Below, piece by piece: positions 52,576-61,378 of a stretch of 64,000 nt of DNA. Under the pieces are notes generated by a model. The model was not told the DNA's origin and did no database searches. It saw only the letters and a program-made list of their open reading frames with translations. Origin of the DNA: Bacteroidales bacterium (lineage in GTDB: Bacteria > Bacteroidota > Bacteroidia > Bacteroidales > M50B96); NCBI GenBank assembly GCA_021740905.1, contig JAIOYV010000025.1, positions 1 to 64,000 on the forward strand, given 5' to 3'. Numbering within the stretch: the first letter of the stretch is position 1; each line of letters begins with the position of its first letter. The translations under genes and the position numbers were made by a program.

Positions 52576-55500
52576 ATGAAGTACCTATTTATTTATTCTT
52601 GTTTTTTTGTATTTCCCTTTTTTATTCAAGCTCAAATCCAGTTTCAGGAACATCCAATCATCGAAAAAACAGTAGATGAAATCCGAGATGTAGTGCCTGT
52701 TGATCTTGATCAGGACGATTATTTAGATTTATTAGTGGCATCTGAAAATGATAATAGGATAAGTTGGTTTAAAAATGATGGGCAGGGCAATTTTGTAACT
52801 CATAATATAATAAGTTCTCAAGCGTATGGTGTAATATCTGTATTTGCAATAGATATTGATGGAGATGGAGATAACGATGTTTTATCTGCAACACAGGATG
52901 ATGACATAATATCTTGGTATGAAAATTTGGGTAATGGATTATTTGGCTCGCAGCAAGTTATTTCTTATCTTGTTGATGAACCAAAATCTGTTTTTGCTAC
53001 AGATTTAGACGGGGATGGAGACAACGATGTTCTTTCTGCCTCATTGTTTGACAATAAAATTGCTTGGTACGAAAACAACGGACTCGGCAATTTTGGTCCA
53101 CAGCAAATAATTACAACCAATGCAACATGGGCCTTTTGTGTTTTTACAATCGACTTAGATAACGATAACGACAATGATGTTATATCAACCTCAATATTAG
53201 ACAATAAAATTGCATGGTACGAGAATTTAGGTTCAGGTATTTTTGGTGGCCAGCAAATTATCACAACACAGGTTCAGGTACCCAATTCAATTTATTCTAC
53301 TGACTTGGATGGTGATGGTGATAACGATATTTTATCAACTTCTGATTATGATCATAAAGTGGCTTGGTATGAAAACTTGGGTTCAGGAGTTTTTAGTAAC
53401 CAGCAGATAATTTCAAATCAATTTTTTAAGCCTTGGGATATAATAGCTTGTGATTTAGATGCTGACGGTGACCAAGATGTAGTCTTTGCAACCTGGTATA
53501 CTTTTCAAGGAACATATTGGTGCGAAAATGACGGCATAGGTGGCTTTAGTGCACCTATAAAAATAGATTCAACTTTATTATCAATGACCGTTAGCTGTGC
53601 TGACCTTGATTTGGATGGGGATATTGATATCACTGCGGCATATCAGGGCACCTTAGCTTGGTATCCCAATGATAGTACCGGTTTATTTACCCAACGGAAC
53701 ATAATCACTTTTGACATAAATGGACCAAAATGTTTATTGAATATAGACTTAGATGGCGACAACTTTAATGATATACTTGTAGGAAGTCTATCTTCTTTAG
53801 TCTGGTTCAGGAATTCAGGCACTGGCCAATTCCTTTTTGAAGACACCATATCAGTTGATGTATATGATGTTACCGATGTATTTGCCAGTGATTTGGATGG
53901 CGATGGTGCCAATGATGTAATTTCTTCATCTGGCGATTTCAAACTTGCCTGGTACGCAAACGATGGCCTCGGTCACTTTGGGCCTCAGCAAATAATTTCT
54001 GATTCGGCAATAGCTGCCAAATGTGTTTTTATTGCCGACCTTGATAGTGACGGAGATAATGATGTGATTTGTGGCGTTACAAATATTACAAGTTCAAATA
54101 ATGACAAAAAACTTTCGTGGTGGAAAAATGATGGTTTAGGTAACTTTGGGTCGGAGATAGTACTCTACCAGGGTATTGACGGTGTAAGTGATGTATTCGT
54201 GGCTGATCTGGACCAGGATGGAGATTTGGACATACTAACCGCAGCTTATGAGGTTGAGTGGTACGAAAATTTGGGTGGTGCAAACTTATTTGCCTTTCAT
54301 TTTATTGGCCAGGGCTTACAAGCTCATGAAATACATGCAGCCGACCTTGACGGAGACAACGATTTGGATGTTGTTGCATCAAGTGGTAACGGAGGTAGTT
54401 ACAATATTCATTGGTGGGAAAACAACGGTAGCGGTAGTTTTACCCAAAAGCCACAAATTGCTTCAAATATGCCTTATACTTCTGCCATTTATGCAAATGA
54501 CATGGATAAGGATGGAGATATTGATATTATTGGACAGGGTGGTACATGGTCAAACTCATTGATTTGGTTTGCGAACGATGGCATGGGTAATTTTGGTCAA
54601 AATATGCTAATAGCTGATTCGGCAGATGTGTATTCCATATTAGCCTCAGATTTGGATTATGATGGAGATTGCGATGTACTTTATAATTCTGTAAGCAAAG
54701 ACAAAATACTTTGGTCTGAAAACCTCGGCTATTTTACCGCAGATGCAGATTCGGCTTGCGCCAACCTACCTTTCATTTTTGGTAGCCAGCTTCTCAACAG
54801 CCCGGGAACTTATTACGATACCATGCAAACAGTCTTTGGCCTAGACAGTGTGGTGGAACTGGCGTTTTCACATATCCCTATACCATCGGTATCAATAGTA
54901 CCCTTCGCTCAAAATGAACTTTGTTTTCAGGAAAGTAGCATTGCCTTGCCGCTTGCAAGCCCGGCCGACGGGTATTACGCAGGGCCGGGTGTTGTGCCGC
55001 CCGATTTAAACATAAGCCAGGCAGGGGTTGGTACACACGAAATCAGCTACCTTTTCACCGATACCGCCACTGGTTGTTTTAATAGCGATAGCACCGAAAT
55101 AACCATTTACCCAATCCCGGTAGTATCAATAGTACCCTTCCCTCAAAATGAACTTTGTTTTCAGGTAAGTAGCATTGCCTTGCCAGCAGCAAGCCCAGCC
55201 GGAGGGTATTACGCAGGGCCGGGTGTTGTGCCGCCGGATTTAAACATAAGCCAGGCAGGGGTTGGCACACACGAAATAAGCTACCTTTTCACCGATACCG
55301 CCACCGGCTGTTTTAATAGCGATAGCACAGAATTAACAATCAACCCTCTGCCTCTTGTTTCCATTTCAACCTTCCAGCCAAGTGAAATTTGTTATGATGA
55401 AGCCAGCATTGCCTTGCCTTTGGCAATTCCTGCTGGTGGGTATTATTCAGGGCCAGGGGTTATGCCGCCCGATTTAAACATAAGCCAGGCAGGGGTTGGC

Positions 55501-56082
55501 ACACACGAAATAAGCTACCTTTTCACCGATACTGCCACCGGCTGTTCTAATAGCGATAGCACGGAACTTATAATAAATGCGCTTCCAGTGGTTTCTATCT
55601 CACCCTTTCCGCAGGATACTTTTTGTATCCAAACCGGCATTATAGATTTTCCATTGGCATCGCCATTAGGAGGATACTTTGTCGGTGCCGGGGTAACAGC
55701 ATCAAATATCAACCTAAACCTTGCCGATACCGGGACACACGACATCAGCTACCAATACACCGACACCTCCACAGGCTGCGCAAATGGCGATACCACACAA
55801 TTAATAGTCATTTTCTGTCTTTCTGTGGCAGAGGAAGAAAGCTTGGGGATTTCGGTTTATCCCAATCCTGCAAACAGCTTCATCAACATTGGTTTTAAAA
55901 ACATACCGCCATCGGGCACGGTCACCTGTCTTCTTTTCAATAGCACAGGAAAAGAAATCATTGTTGACAAAGCAACAGAGTTCCCTTATCAAATAGACAT
56001 AAGCCAATTGAAGGCGGGGTTGTATTATTTGAAAGTTGTGGTGGGAGAAAAGGCTGTAAGGTATAAAATTGTAAAACAATAA
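52576..56082 (+). CDS. T9SS surface protein: FG-GAP repeats and tandem modules
   Basis: 1168 residues. Signal peptide (MKYLFIYSCFFVFPFFIQAQ), then about 14 FG-GAP/VCBS units carrying calcium-binding DLDGDGDNDVLSAS-type loops, each followed by IAWYENLGxGxFG (about 25-730, an integrin-like propeller). A short linker follows, then four 78-residue modules (about 770-1080) that are almost identical in their second half (PPDLNISQAGVGTHEISYLF). The type A sorting domain (ISVYPNPANSFINIGF) ends the protein. Probably an exported adhesin or carbohydrate-binding surface protein; ligand unknown. It follows the GH5 gene by 80 bases, with a terminator between. Confidence 0.87.
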   Translation: MKYLFIYSCFFVFPFFIQAQIQFQEHPIIEKTVDEIRDVVPVDLDQDDYLDLLVASENDNRISWFKNDGQGNFVTHNIISSQAYGVISVFAIDIDGDGDNDVLSATQDDDIISWYENLGNGLFGSQQVISYLVDEPKSVFATDLDGDGDNDVLSASLFDNKIAWYENNGLGNFGPQQIITTNATWAFCVFTIDLDNDNDNDVISTSILDNKIAWYENLGSGIFGGQQIITTQVQVPNSIYSTDLDGDGDNDILSTSDYDHKVAWYENLGSGVFSNQQIISNQFFKPWDIIACDLDADGDQDVVFATWYTFQGTYWCENDGIGGFSAPIKIDSTLLSMTVSCADLDLDGDIDITAAYQGTLAWYPNDSTGLFTQRNIITFDINGPKCLLNIDLDGDNFNDILVGSLSSLVWFRNSGTGQFLFEDTISVDVYDVTDVFASDLDGDGANDVISSSGDFKLAWYANDGLGHFGPQQIISDSAIAAKCVFIADLDSDGDNDVICGVTNITSSNNDKKLSWWKNDGLGNFGSEIVLYQGIDGVSDVFVADLDQDGDLDILTAAYEVEWYENLGGANLFAFHFIGQGLQAHEIHAADLDGDNDLDVVASSGNGGSYNIHWWENNGSGSFTQKPQIASNMPYTSAIYANDMDKDGDIDIIGQGGTWSNSLIWFANDGMGNFGQNMLIADSADVYSILASDLDYDGDCDVLYNSVSKDKILWSENLGYFTADADSACANLPFIFGSQLLNSPGTYYDTMQTVFGLDSVVELAFSHIPIPSVSIVPFAQNELCFQESSIALPLASPADGYYAGPGVVPPDLNISQAGVGTHEISYLFTDTATGCFNSDSTEITIYPIPVVSIVPFPQNELCFQVSSIALPAASPAGGYYAGPGVVPPDLNISQAGVGTHEISYLFTDTATGCFNSDSTELTINPLPLVSISTFQPSEICYDEASIALPLAIPAGGYYSGPGVMPPDLNISQAGVGTHEISYLFTDTATGCSNSDSTELIINALPVVSISPFPQDTFCIQTGIIDFPLASPLGGYFVGAGVTASNINLNLADTGTHDISYQYTDTSTGCANGDTTQLIVIFCLSVAEEESLGISVYPNPANSFINIGFKNIPPSGTVTCLLFNSTGKEIIVDKATEFPYQIDISQLKAGLYYLKVVVGEKAVRYKIVKQ
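54877..55812 (+). repeat. four tandem 234-bp coding repeats
   Basis: Equivalent points (GTATCAATAGTA and variants) fall at 54889, 55123, 55357 and 55591, exactly 234 bases (78 codons) apart. Units 1-3 are nearly identical over the segment coding for PPDLNISQAGVGTHEISY; unit 4 has diverged. Confidence 0.9.
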
Positions 56083-56114
56083 AAAGAATGAACCCGTGCC
56101 ATGGGACATCGCAA

Positions 56115-56147
56115 AGTGTCGGCGTGGCTTGGAGCCACACCGACACT
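56115..56147. repeat. dispersed hairpin, family A copy 3
   Basis: 15-base arms AGTGTCGGCGTGGCT with one wobble and a TGG loop. Same GTCGG/CCGAC core as copies at 163 and 14186. Confidence 0.75.
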
Positions 56148-56209
56148 CGCCACGCAGTTAAACAGCAAGGGCTTTGCTTTGAGAGAAACCCTTGCTTGCC
56201 TTTTCGAAC

Positions 56210-56280
56210 CGGTAGAGACGCAAGGTTTACCAGCCGAAGCTTTAGCGTAGGTTGGCATTGTATCTCATAAGTCTCTACCG
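56210..56280. repeat. inverted repeat with family B ends and CCGAAGCTTTAGCGTAGG core
   Basis: Ends CGGTAGAGAC and GTCTCTACCG are perfect complements. Inside is CCGAAGCTTTAGCGTAGG (56234-56251), which recurs at 57568-57585. Confidence 0.65.
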
Positions 56281-56348
56281 CCCTGTCTGGTTCCGTATAG
56301 CCGTGCCACCGAAAAAGAAGCGGTAGCGTGGTGGTAGGCCATACACAC

Positions 56349-56381
56349 ACTCATCCGATGACTCAAAGTCATCGGATGAGT
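56349..56381. repeat. hairpin ACTCATCCGATGACT
   Basis: Arms ACTCATCCGATGACT and its complement around a three-base loop. The first bases of the window look like half of the same element. Confidence 0.75.
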
Positions 56382-56495
56382 TATGTGGTGACTCAATAGG
56401 GTTTAACACATTAACACCGAAAAAAACGGTGGCACGGGTTGGGGCACCGTAAAACCTTTTGCCCGTTATACCGTAATCATGTTCAGAAATTAACA

Positions 56496-57413
56496 ATGAA
56501 AAATAATATGGTTTTCAAACTTCCTATATCTGTCGGGCTTCTTACCCGGTCAAAAGTCGTGGTTCTCTCCGGATTGTTGCTTTTATTTCTTTTAAGTTCT
56601 TGCACCTCGGGTTCCGCCGAACAAAAGTCGCTCGAATCGCAGGTGGTAATTGACCCAACAGAGGATATGGCCACTAAGATAGAAATGGCCAAAACGGTGG
56701 TTTATTCCCTTCCATCGCCCATCGAAACCTCTATGTTGCTAAAACACGCCGATGTGGATTACGATGAAAATATTCTAAACCCAACCAGTTTCGTGAACAA
56801 CTACAACACAATTAAAAAGAAGGCCCTGAACCTGGGGGTTTTTTGTGCCGATTTAAGCTATTGCAGCGTGTTTGATCAACAGCAAACCTCGATAAACTAT
56901 ATGATGGCCGCGAAGAAGATTGCCGAGGGTCTCGATATTGCGAATTTTGTTGATGACAATACAAAAGCCAGGTTGGAAACCAATTTCAACGACCGCGATT
57001 CGGTATTGGCCATCCTATCCGAAATTTTCATGAAATCGAATGCCCTTCTTATGGAAAGCCGAAGCACCGCACTCACCTCGCTGGTTTTATACGGTGGATG
57101 GGTAGAAGGTTTGTACATTGCCACCCAATTGGCCAAAAAAAGCAAGACCATCAATAATATACTTATTGACAGGATATCAGACCAAGGGCTTTCTCTCTCC
57201 ATTGTGATCGATTTGTTGAACGAAAACCAAAACAACCAGGATGTATCTGCGGTACTTTTAGATGCAAACAAACTGGCCGCTTTTTTCAACAATTTTTCTG
57301 AAATTAAGAATAATAGCACCGAAGGGAATGAAGATTATTATACTTTGCTTGGACCAGAACTGAATAAGCTGATAGAAGAAACTTCTGAGATCAGAAACAA
57401 ATATACCCGTTGA
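56496..57413 (+). CDS. hypothetical lipoprotein
   Basis: 305 residues from ATG 56496; an upstream in-frame start lies inside repeat DNA. The N-terminus has a lipoprotein signal ending LLFLLSSC, with the lipidated Cys at about residue 36, followed by TSGSAEQKS. The mature part is helical (DYDENILNPTSFVNNYNTIKKK, YCSVFDQQQTSINYMMAAKK) with no known motif. Probably anchored in the inner or outer membrane facing the periplasm. I know only that similar unnamed lipoproteins occur in Bacteroidota. Confidence 0.7.
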   Translation: MKNNMVFKLPISVGLLTRSKVVVLSGLLLLFLLSSCTSGSAEQKSLESQVVIDPTEDMATKIEMAKTVVYSLPSPIETSMLLKHADVDYDENILNPTSFVNNYNTIKKKALNLGVFCADLSYCSVFDQQQTSINYMMAAKKIAEGLDIANFVDDNTKARLETNFNDRDSVLAILSEIFMKSNALLMESRSTALTSLVLYGGWVEGLYIATQLAKKSKTINNILIDRISDQGLSLSIVIDLLNENQNNQDVSAVLLDANKLAAFFNNFSEIKNNSTEGNEDYYTLLGPELNKLIEETSEIRNKYTR

Positions 57414-57564
57414 TAATTTAGTTCTCTGAGTGGACTAACTCTTCAAAAGCTCAATCAACAGATTCAGATTTTATAGAAACAATTAGGGTTGATCCGTTTC
57501 AGTTTGTTCGATTAAGCAGTCACAAACTTTTGAAGTGGCTTCTGCGACCTTACTCATCTTTTAT

Positions 57565-57588
57565 CCACCGAAGCTTTAGCGTAGGTGG
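57565..57588. repeat. CCACC-GAAGCTTTAGCGTA-GGTGG repeat
   Basis: Inverted ends CCACC/GGTGG around a core shared with 56234-56251. Intergenic, before the stop of the glycosyltransferase gene. Confidence 0.55.
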
Positions 57589-57600
57589 AACTCCCCTTAA

Positions 57601-58800
57601 TTACCTATTCACTCTTTTCGCCTTCTCCCAATTCACCGATTGTTTTCCTTTTATGTATCGGAAAAAGCCCAGGTAAACGGATAGGTTCATGATGAAAAAA
57701 TAATAGGGCACGAAGAATATTTTAAGTTGGATTTTTTTGTTCTCGAAATACCAGCCCATTAAGGCAACGGCATAAAACAGAATTTGCCCCATCAACAAAG
57801 TGCCATAGACATTTCCGGGTAGGGTCGGGGCCTCGTCAAAAAAAAGCAAAAAGTTGAGTGGAATGATTATCAGTAAGGCAAGCGGAACCAGAGTCCAGCG
57901 CAGTACTTTGTGCGAAATATATTGCAACGACAGCCATCCAAAATTGAAAAAATTGAGCAAAGCCTTTAATCGGATAATCGATTGGATGGCTCCGGCAGAT
58001 ATCCTGACCTTCCGTTTCAATTCTTCTGTCACATTCAACGAGGCATCCTCTATTGCATAAGCCTCGGGGTGATACTGCACCCGGTAGCCTTTCATGGCAA
58101 TGCGCAGCGAAATAATGAAATCGTCCAGCAAGGTGTCTTTTTCGACTTCTTCGTACAATTCGGTGCGCACCGCAAACAACTCGCCGGCTGCACCAATTAC
58201 CGACGAAAGATCGGCTTCCCATCGTTTGATGAGTGATTCGTATTTCCAGTAAATGCCTTCCCCTGCCCCCGATGCGGTGTCTTTTTCGTTTGTGCTGATG
58301 CGCTTTTCGCCAGCCACACAGCCCACTTTGGGATCGGCCATCAGCTCGGCTATTTTGCGGATGGAATGTTTGCCCAGGCGTGTGTTGCAGTCGGAAAAAA
58401 CAACGATGGGCGTTTGCACAAATTGCATCCCCCTGTTCATGGCAGAGATCTTTCCTTTACGTTCCGGCTCATGGTATAGTTCAACTTCCGGATATTTCTT
58501 TAGAAGGTCAGGCGAGCCATCGTCCGAACCATCGGTTACCCATATAAAGCGGAGTTTTGCATTGGGGTAATCCAATTGGTCGTAATCTCTTTGTTTTATG
58601 TCGATGTAATCTTTTTCGTTGAAGGCTGCAACGAATAGGGTAATTTCAGGCAGATCTTCGTCAGCGATAGACGGATTTTCCTTCTGGATCCCCACCATTT
58701 TTTTCACCCAAACAATAAAACCGAGCATGAGGGCATATCCGATATAAGAGTAGAATATCAGCAAAATCAAAAGCCAGAATATGATCTCGGTATTATTCAT
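57601..58800 (-). CDS. family 2 glycosyltransferase, membrane type
   Basis: 399 residues from ATG 58800, chosen because it overlaps the stop of the upstream gene by 8 bases; a longer frame to 58899 has an unlike N-terminus. One N-terminal transmembrane helix (MNNTEIIFWLLILLIFYSYI), a GT-A domain with ITLFVAAFNEKDYI, FIWVTDGSDDGS, VVFSDCNTRLG and KDTLLDDFIISLRI, and C-terminal transmembrane helices after about residue 290. It should polymerise or transfer sugars at the inner membrane, as in exopolysaccharide synthesis. The Gln/Arg-x-x-Arg-Trp motif of processive synthases may be KVRISAGA..., not clearly present. Confidence 0.87.
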   Translation of the reverse strand: MNNTEIIFWLLILLIFYSYIGYALMLGFIVWVKKMVGIQKENPSIADEDLPEITLFVAAFNEKDYIDIKQRDYDQLDYPNAKLRFIWVTDGSDDGSPDLLKKYPEVELYHEPERKGKISAMNRGMQFVQTPIVVFSDCNTRLGKHSIRKIAELMADPKVGCVAGEKRISTNEKDTASGAGEGIYWKYESLIKRWEADLSSVIGAAGELFAVRTELYEEVEKDTLLDDFIISLRIAMKGYRVQYHPEAYAIEDASLNVTEELKRKVRISAGAIQSIIRLKALLNFFNFGWLSLQYISHKVLRWTLVPLALLIIIPLNFLLFFDEAPTLPGNVYGTLLMGQILFYAVALMGWYFENKKIQLKIFFVPYYFFIMNLSVYLGFFRYIKGKQSVNWEKAKRVNR

Positions 58801-60031
58801 TTCCCTTCTCTTTGAAATTGATTTGTGATTGATAAAAATTGAGCAGTTTTTTGGAGATCGCTTTGTTGTCGTAGTTTTCAGCAATAAATCCGGCTGCATT
58901 TTGGCCTATCTCTTTTCTTAATTCGGCATCCTTTAATACTTTTTTTATTGATGACAGGAACTCTATTTCATTGTCCCCAATCATAATATTTTGCTTGTGT
59001 TGGGTGGCAATCCCTTCGGAACCCACCAATGTAGTGACAATACATTTCCCCAGTGCCATGCCTTCGATTATTTTAATCCTCATACCCGATCCCGATAGCA
59101 GGGGAACGATCATCAACGAATGGGCGTTCATAAAATCGTAGGCATCGTCCACCTCGCCCTGATAAACTACGTTTTGAGTTTTTCGGAGCTTTTTCTCCAT
59201 CCACTCAGGTGCATTTCGTCCGGCCACATAAAACTTCAGGTCGGGGAAATCTTTCAATACCTCGCCCCAAATTTTATCGAAAAACCAAACTAAACCTTCC
59301 TGATTGGGTGCCCAATCCAATGCCCCGATAGTGAATAAGTCGATGGTTTCAGGTTCTGTTGATTCCCTTTTTAAATCATCCACAAACAGCCCTGTTTGGC
59401 TCACAAAGGATGGTTTGGTGTTGCCCATTTTCTGAAAAATATTTTCATCCCTTTCAGTGATAGGCACCAGCACATCGTATTGGTCGAGCATCGTTTTTTG
59501 AAGGCGATGGATACGCTTCGACAGGTTTTTCAAATAAAGCCTTTTGAAAATATTCTTCTCCTGCATGGCCACCCGGAGCCATATTTCTTCTTCGATATTA
59601 TGCGCCCGGAAGGCAATCAACGCCCTCGAATGTTTCCTGATAACGGGGATATACAAGGCCATGTAAAGTCCTTCAAGTTGTACCACATCAATTGCCTTTT
59701 CCTGCAAAATTTGGATAAGGGCATCCTCGTAATCTTTCGAAATAAAGCGATCGGCTGAATACGGTAATTTTGAGAAGAGCATATTTTTCAACCCCCCTAT
59801 GGGTGTGATCGGGGCTTCCACATCAACCACCTGCAAATCGACAAATTGGTGTACTTCAGCAGGTATGTCTTCGGGCTTGCAATAATGTTTCGTGGTGTTC
59901 ATGGCCAGCATAGTGACCGAATGTCCGTGCCCTGAAAACCCTTTCGTGAGATTGCTTACAGCTATTGCCCCGCCATCGATGGCCGGGAAAGGTACTTTGT
60001 TCACAAGCTGCAAAATCTCCATACGTTTCAA
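58793..60031 (-). CDS. GT4-type glycosyltransferase
   Basis: 412 residues, GT-B fold. The N-terminal domain starts ILQLVNKVPFPAIDGGAIAVSN, with the glycine-rich acceptor loop. The C-terminal domain has FYVAGRNAPEWM, NVVYQGEVDDAYDFMNAHSLMIVPLLSGSGMRIKIIEGMALGKCIV with the conserved E-x7-E region. It transfers a sugar from a nucleotide donor to a lipid-linked or surface glycan. The stop overlaps the next gene's start, so both glycosyltransferases are translationally coupled. A minus-strand TACTTTTG box is at 60051-60058. Confidence 0.88.
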   Translation of the reverse strand: MKRMEILQLVNKVPFPAIDGGAIAVSNLTKGFSGHGHSVTMLAMNTTKHYCKPEDIPAEVHQFVDLQVVDVEAPITPIGGLKNMLFSKLPYSADRFISKDYEDALIQILQEKAIDVVQLEGLYMALYIPVIRKHSRALIAFRAHNIEEEIWLRVAMQEKNIFKRLYLKNLSKRIHRLQKTMLDQYDVLVPITERDENIFQKMGNTKPSFVSQTGLFVDDLKRESTEPETIDLFTIGALDWAPNQEGLVWFFDKIWGEVLKDFPDLKFYVAGRNAPEWMEKKLRKTQNVVYQGEVDDAYDFMNAHSLMIVPLLSGSGMRIKIIEGMALGKCIVTTLVGSEGIATQHKQNIMIGDNEIEFLSSIKKVLKDAELRKEIGQNAAGFIAENYDNKAISKKLLNFYQSQINFKEKGNE

Positions 60032-60050
60032 TCAGGATTTCTTAATGGCG

Positions 60051-60058
60051 CAAAAGTA
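60051..60058 (-). promoter_or_regulatory. -7 box upstream of glycosyltransferase pair
   Basis: CAAAAGTA on the plus strand, TACTTTTG on the coding strand, 20 bases before the start. The -33 element is not clear. Confidence 0.4.
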
Positions 60059-60122
60059 ATTTTTTTGGGACAAAAAGAGGGGAAGTTTGGGAAATGAACA
60101 AAGTGAGGTTCTATTTTGCGAA

Positions 60123-60623
60123 CTAATAATCCTTTTTCCTCACCATCGAAAACTCCATCTTTCGATCCTCACTGTTTTCAATTCCAGAAATAGATACAAG
60201 CATTGAATCGGTACCTGCCAATTTATAAACAAGCTTCTTCGGAAAATCATGCTTTGGATTCTGGCAAGTAAAACCCAGACTGTCGATTTCAATCATTCTG
60301 AAATAAATGGACTTGCCTTCGTTTTGTCCCGGCACAGTAGCAATGTAGCAGAGGCTATCTGGAAATTGCCTGATCTCAAGGAATTCAAAAAAAGTGGTGT
60401 CTTCGCTGCTAACATGGAAGCCCTGCCCTGTTATAATAGAGTCAGATTGCACTGTCCATTGTTCGAGCAAACTGGTATCCCTCGAAGCTTGCCAGGTTCC
60501 TTCAAGCCAGGTGGGGATATTAGGAGATTGATCAATCTCCTTGCTTTTTGGACTTGACCAGGAACAGGCAAAAAGAAAGATCAGCACAAAGTTTAAAAGG
60601 TATGTCGATTTCATAGAGTTCAT
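60123..60623 (-). CDS. DUF6265 family lipoprotein
   Basis: 166 residues. A lipoprotein signal (FVLIFLFACSW) is followed by the DUF6265 pattern: WLEGTWQASRDTSLLEQW, FEFLEIRQFPDSLCYIATVP, CQNPKHDFPKKLVYKLAG and MEFSMVRK. The fold is probably a small lipocalin-like barrel; the role is unknown. Start ATG 60623 shares one base with the stop of the upstream TonB-like gene; an ATG three codons later is an alternative. Confidence 0.82.
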   Translation of the reverse strand: MNSMKSTYLLNFVLIFLFACSWSSPKSKEIDQSPNIPTWLEGTWQASRDTSLLEQWTVQSDSIITGQGFHVSSEDTTFFEFLEIRQFPDSLCYIATVPGQNEGKSIYFRMIEIDSLGFTCQNPKHDFPKKLVYKLAGTDSMLVSISGIENSEDRKMEFSMVRKKDY

Positions 60624-61057
60624 TAAAAGTTGATGGTATAGCCATAACCCGATGGTTCATCCTTTTTTTTCTCGTTTTCCGGCGGTGTACTTGTTTTGTC
60701 TTCTTTGTATTCATAAGAAAAACCCGCACTTTGGAGTGGAGGTGGGAAGGGGATCCTGAACTTCATCTTTTTCTTCACCCTCATACCCCGGTTGTAGGTT
60801 TTGTTGAATTTCAATAGCCGCACCACCCGGATAGCTTCCTCGTCGCAGCCATGGCCCAGCGGGTGGATTATTTGTTCGTTCGAAATTGCCCCATAATGGT
60901 CAACATCAAAACTGATATGAACAATACCCTGAATATTGTTTTGGCGAGCCTCATCAGGGTATTGGATATTGGCCGCCAAAAATTTATCCAATGCATCTTT
61001 CCCACCGGGGTAGGTGGGCAGGTTCAAAAACTTTTTCTCTTTGTTGGGTTTCTTCAT
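60623..61057 (-). CDS. TonB C-terminal domain protein
   Basis: 144 residues. The TonB C-terminal core is visible: YPGGKDALDKFLAANIQYPD, GIVHISFDVDHYGAISNEQI, GCDEEAIRVVRLL. Unlike true TonB there is no N-terminal transmembrane helix or long proline linker, so it is probably a soluble TonB-like domain, not an energy transducer. Followed directly by the DUF6265 gene. Confidence 0.78.
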   Translation of the reverse strand: MKKPNKEKKFLNLPTYPGGKDALDKFLAANIQYPDEARQNNIQGIVHISFDVDHYGAISNEQIIHPLGHGCDEEAIRVVRLLKFNKTYNRGMRVKKKMKFRIPFPPPLQSAGFSYEYKEDKTSTPPENEKKKDEPSGYGYTINF

Positions 61058-61378
61058 AATTCAAATTTTTACATCATTTGAGGTTGTCGATATAGCTACC
61101 CCAGATTGGCCATTACACAGGATCAATCTTGAGATTGATTCTTTTCTGAGCCAATTTTTTAGTGATATTTTAATTTGTGAATCTGTGGCTAAAAATAACC
61201 ATCGAAAAATGCCATAGATTCACAGATTTAAAACATTCAATTTTGGTGAATTCATTATGAGAGTTCCACCAAGACAAAACTATGCACAATATTTATTAAT
61301 CTTTCATAAAATGATGAACATAATTTTGCCTGATTCCTTTGTAGAAGAACTATAATTGCAAAAGTAAATTTACATGAA
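61058..61378. other. divergent intergenic region with repeats
   Basis: No gene. It contains the second copy of GTGAATCTGTGGCTAAAA (61177-61194), whose TGTGAATCT is repeated inverted at 61216-61224, forming a possible stem. A near-match to the -7 box (TATAATTG, about 61350) could serve the phosphoesterase gene. Confidence 0.5.
61177..61194. repeat. GTGAATCTGTGGCTAAAA repeat, copy 2
   Basis: Exact 18-base match to 14097-14114. Here the element is part of an imperfect stem reaching to 61224. Confidence 0.6.

Larger units (their letters stand above)
56083..56495. other. cluster of nested palindromes
   Basis: No gene. It contains four or more short inverted repeats in about 330 bases: the family A hairpin 56115-56147, a GAGAC-ended inverted repeat 56210-56280, the ATCGGATGA hairpin 56349-56381, and CCGTGCCACCG at 56301-56311 matched by its complement at 56427-56437. 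Reading frames here (for example one translating as YAKASAGK) are by-products of these repeats. Confidence 0.65.

Noticed and set aside
54877-55812. CRISPR array
   Set aside because: The 234-base repeats are coding, contiguous and lack spacers; no cas gene is present.
56025-56350. Short frames encoding YAKASAGK-type peptides
   Set aside because: They are translations of the dispersed palindromes and overlap the end of the FG-GAP gene.
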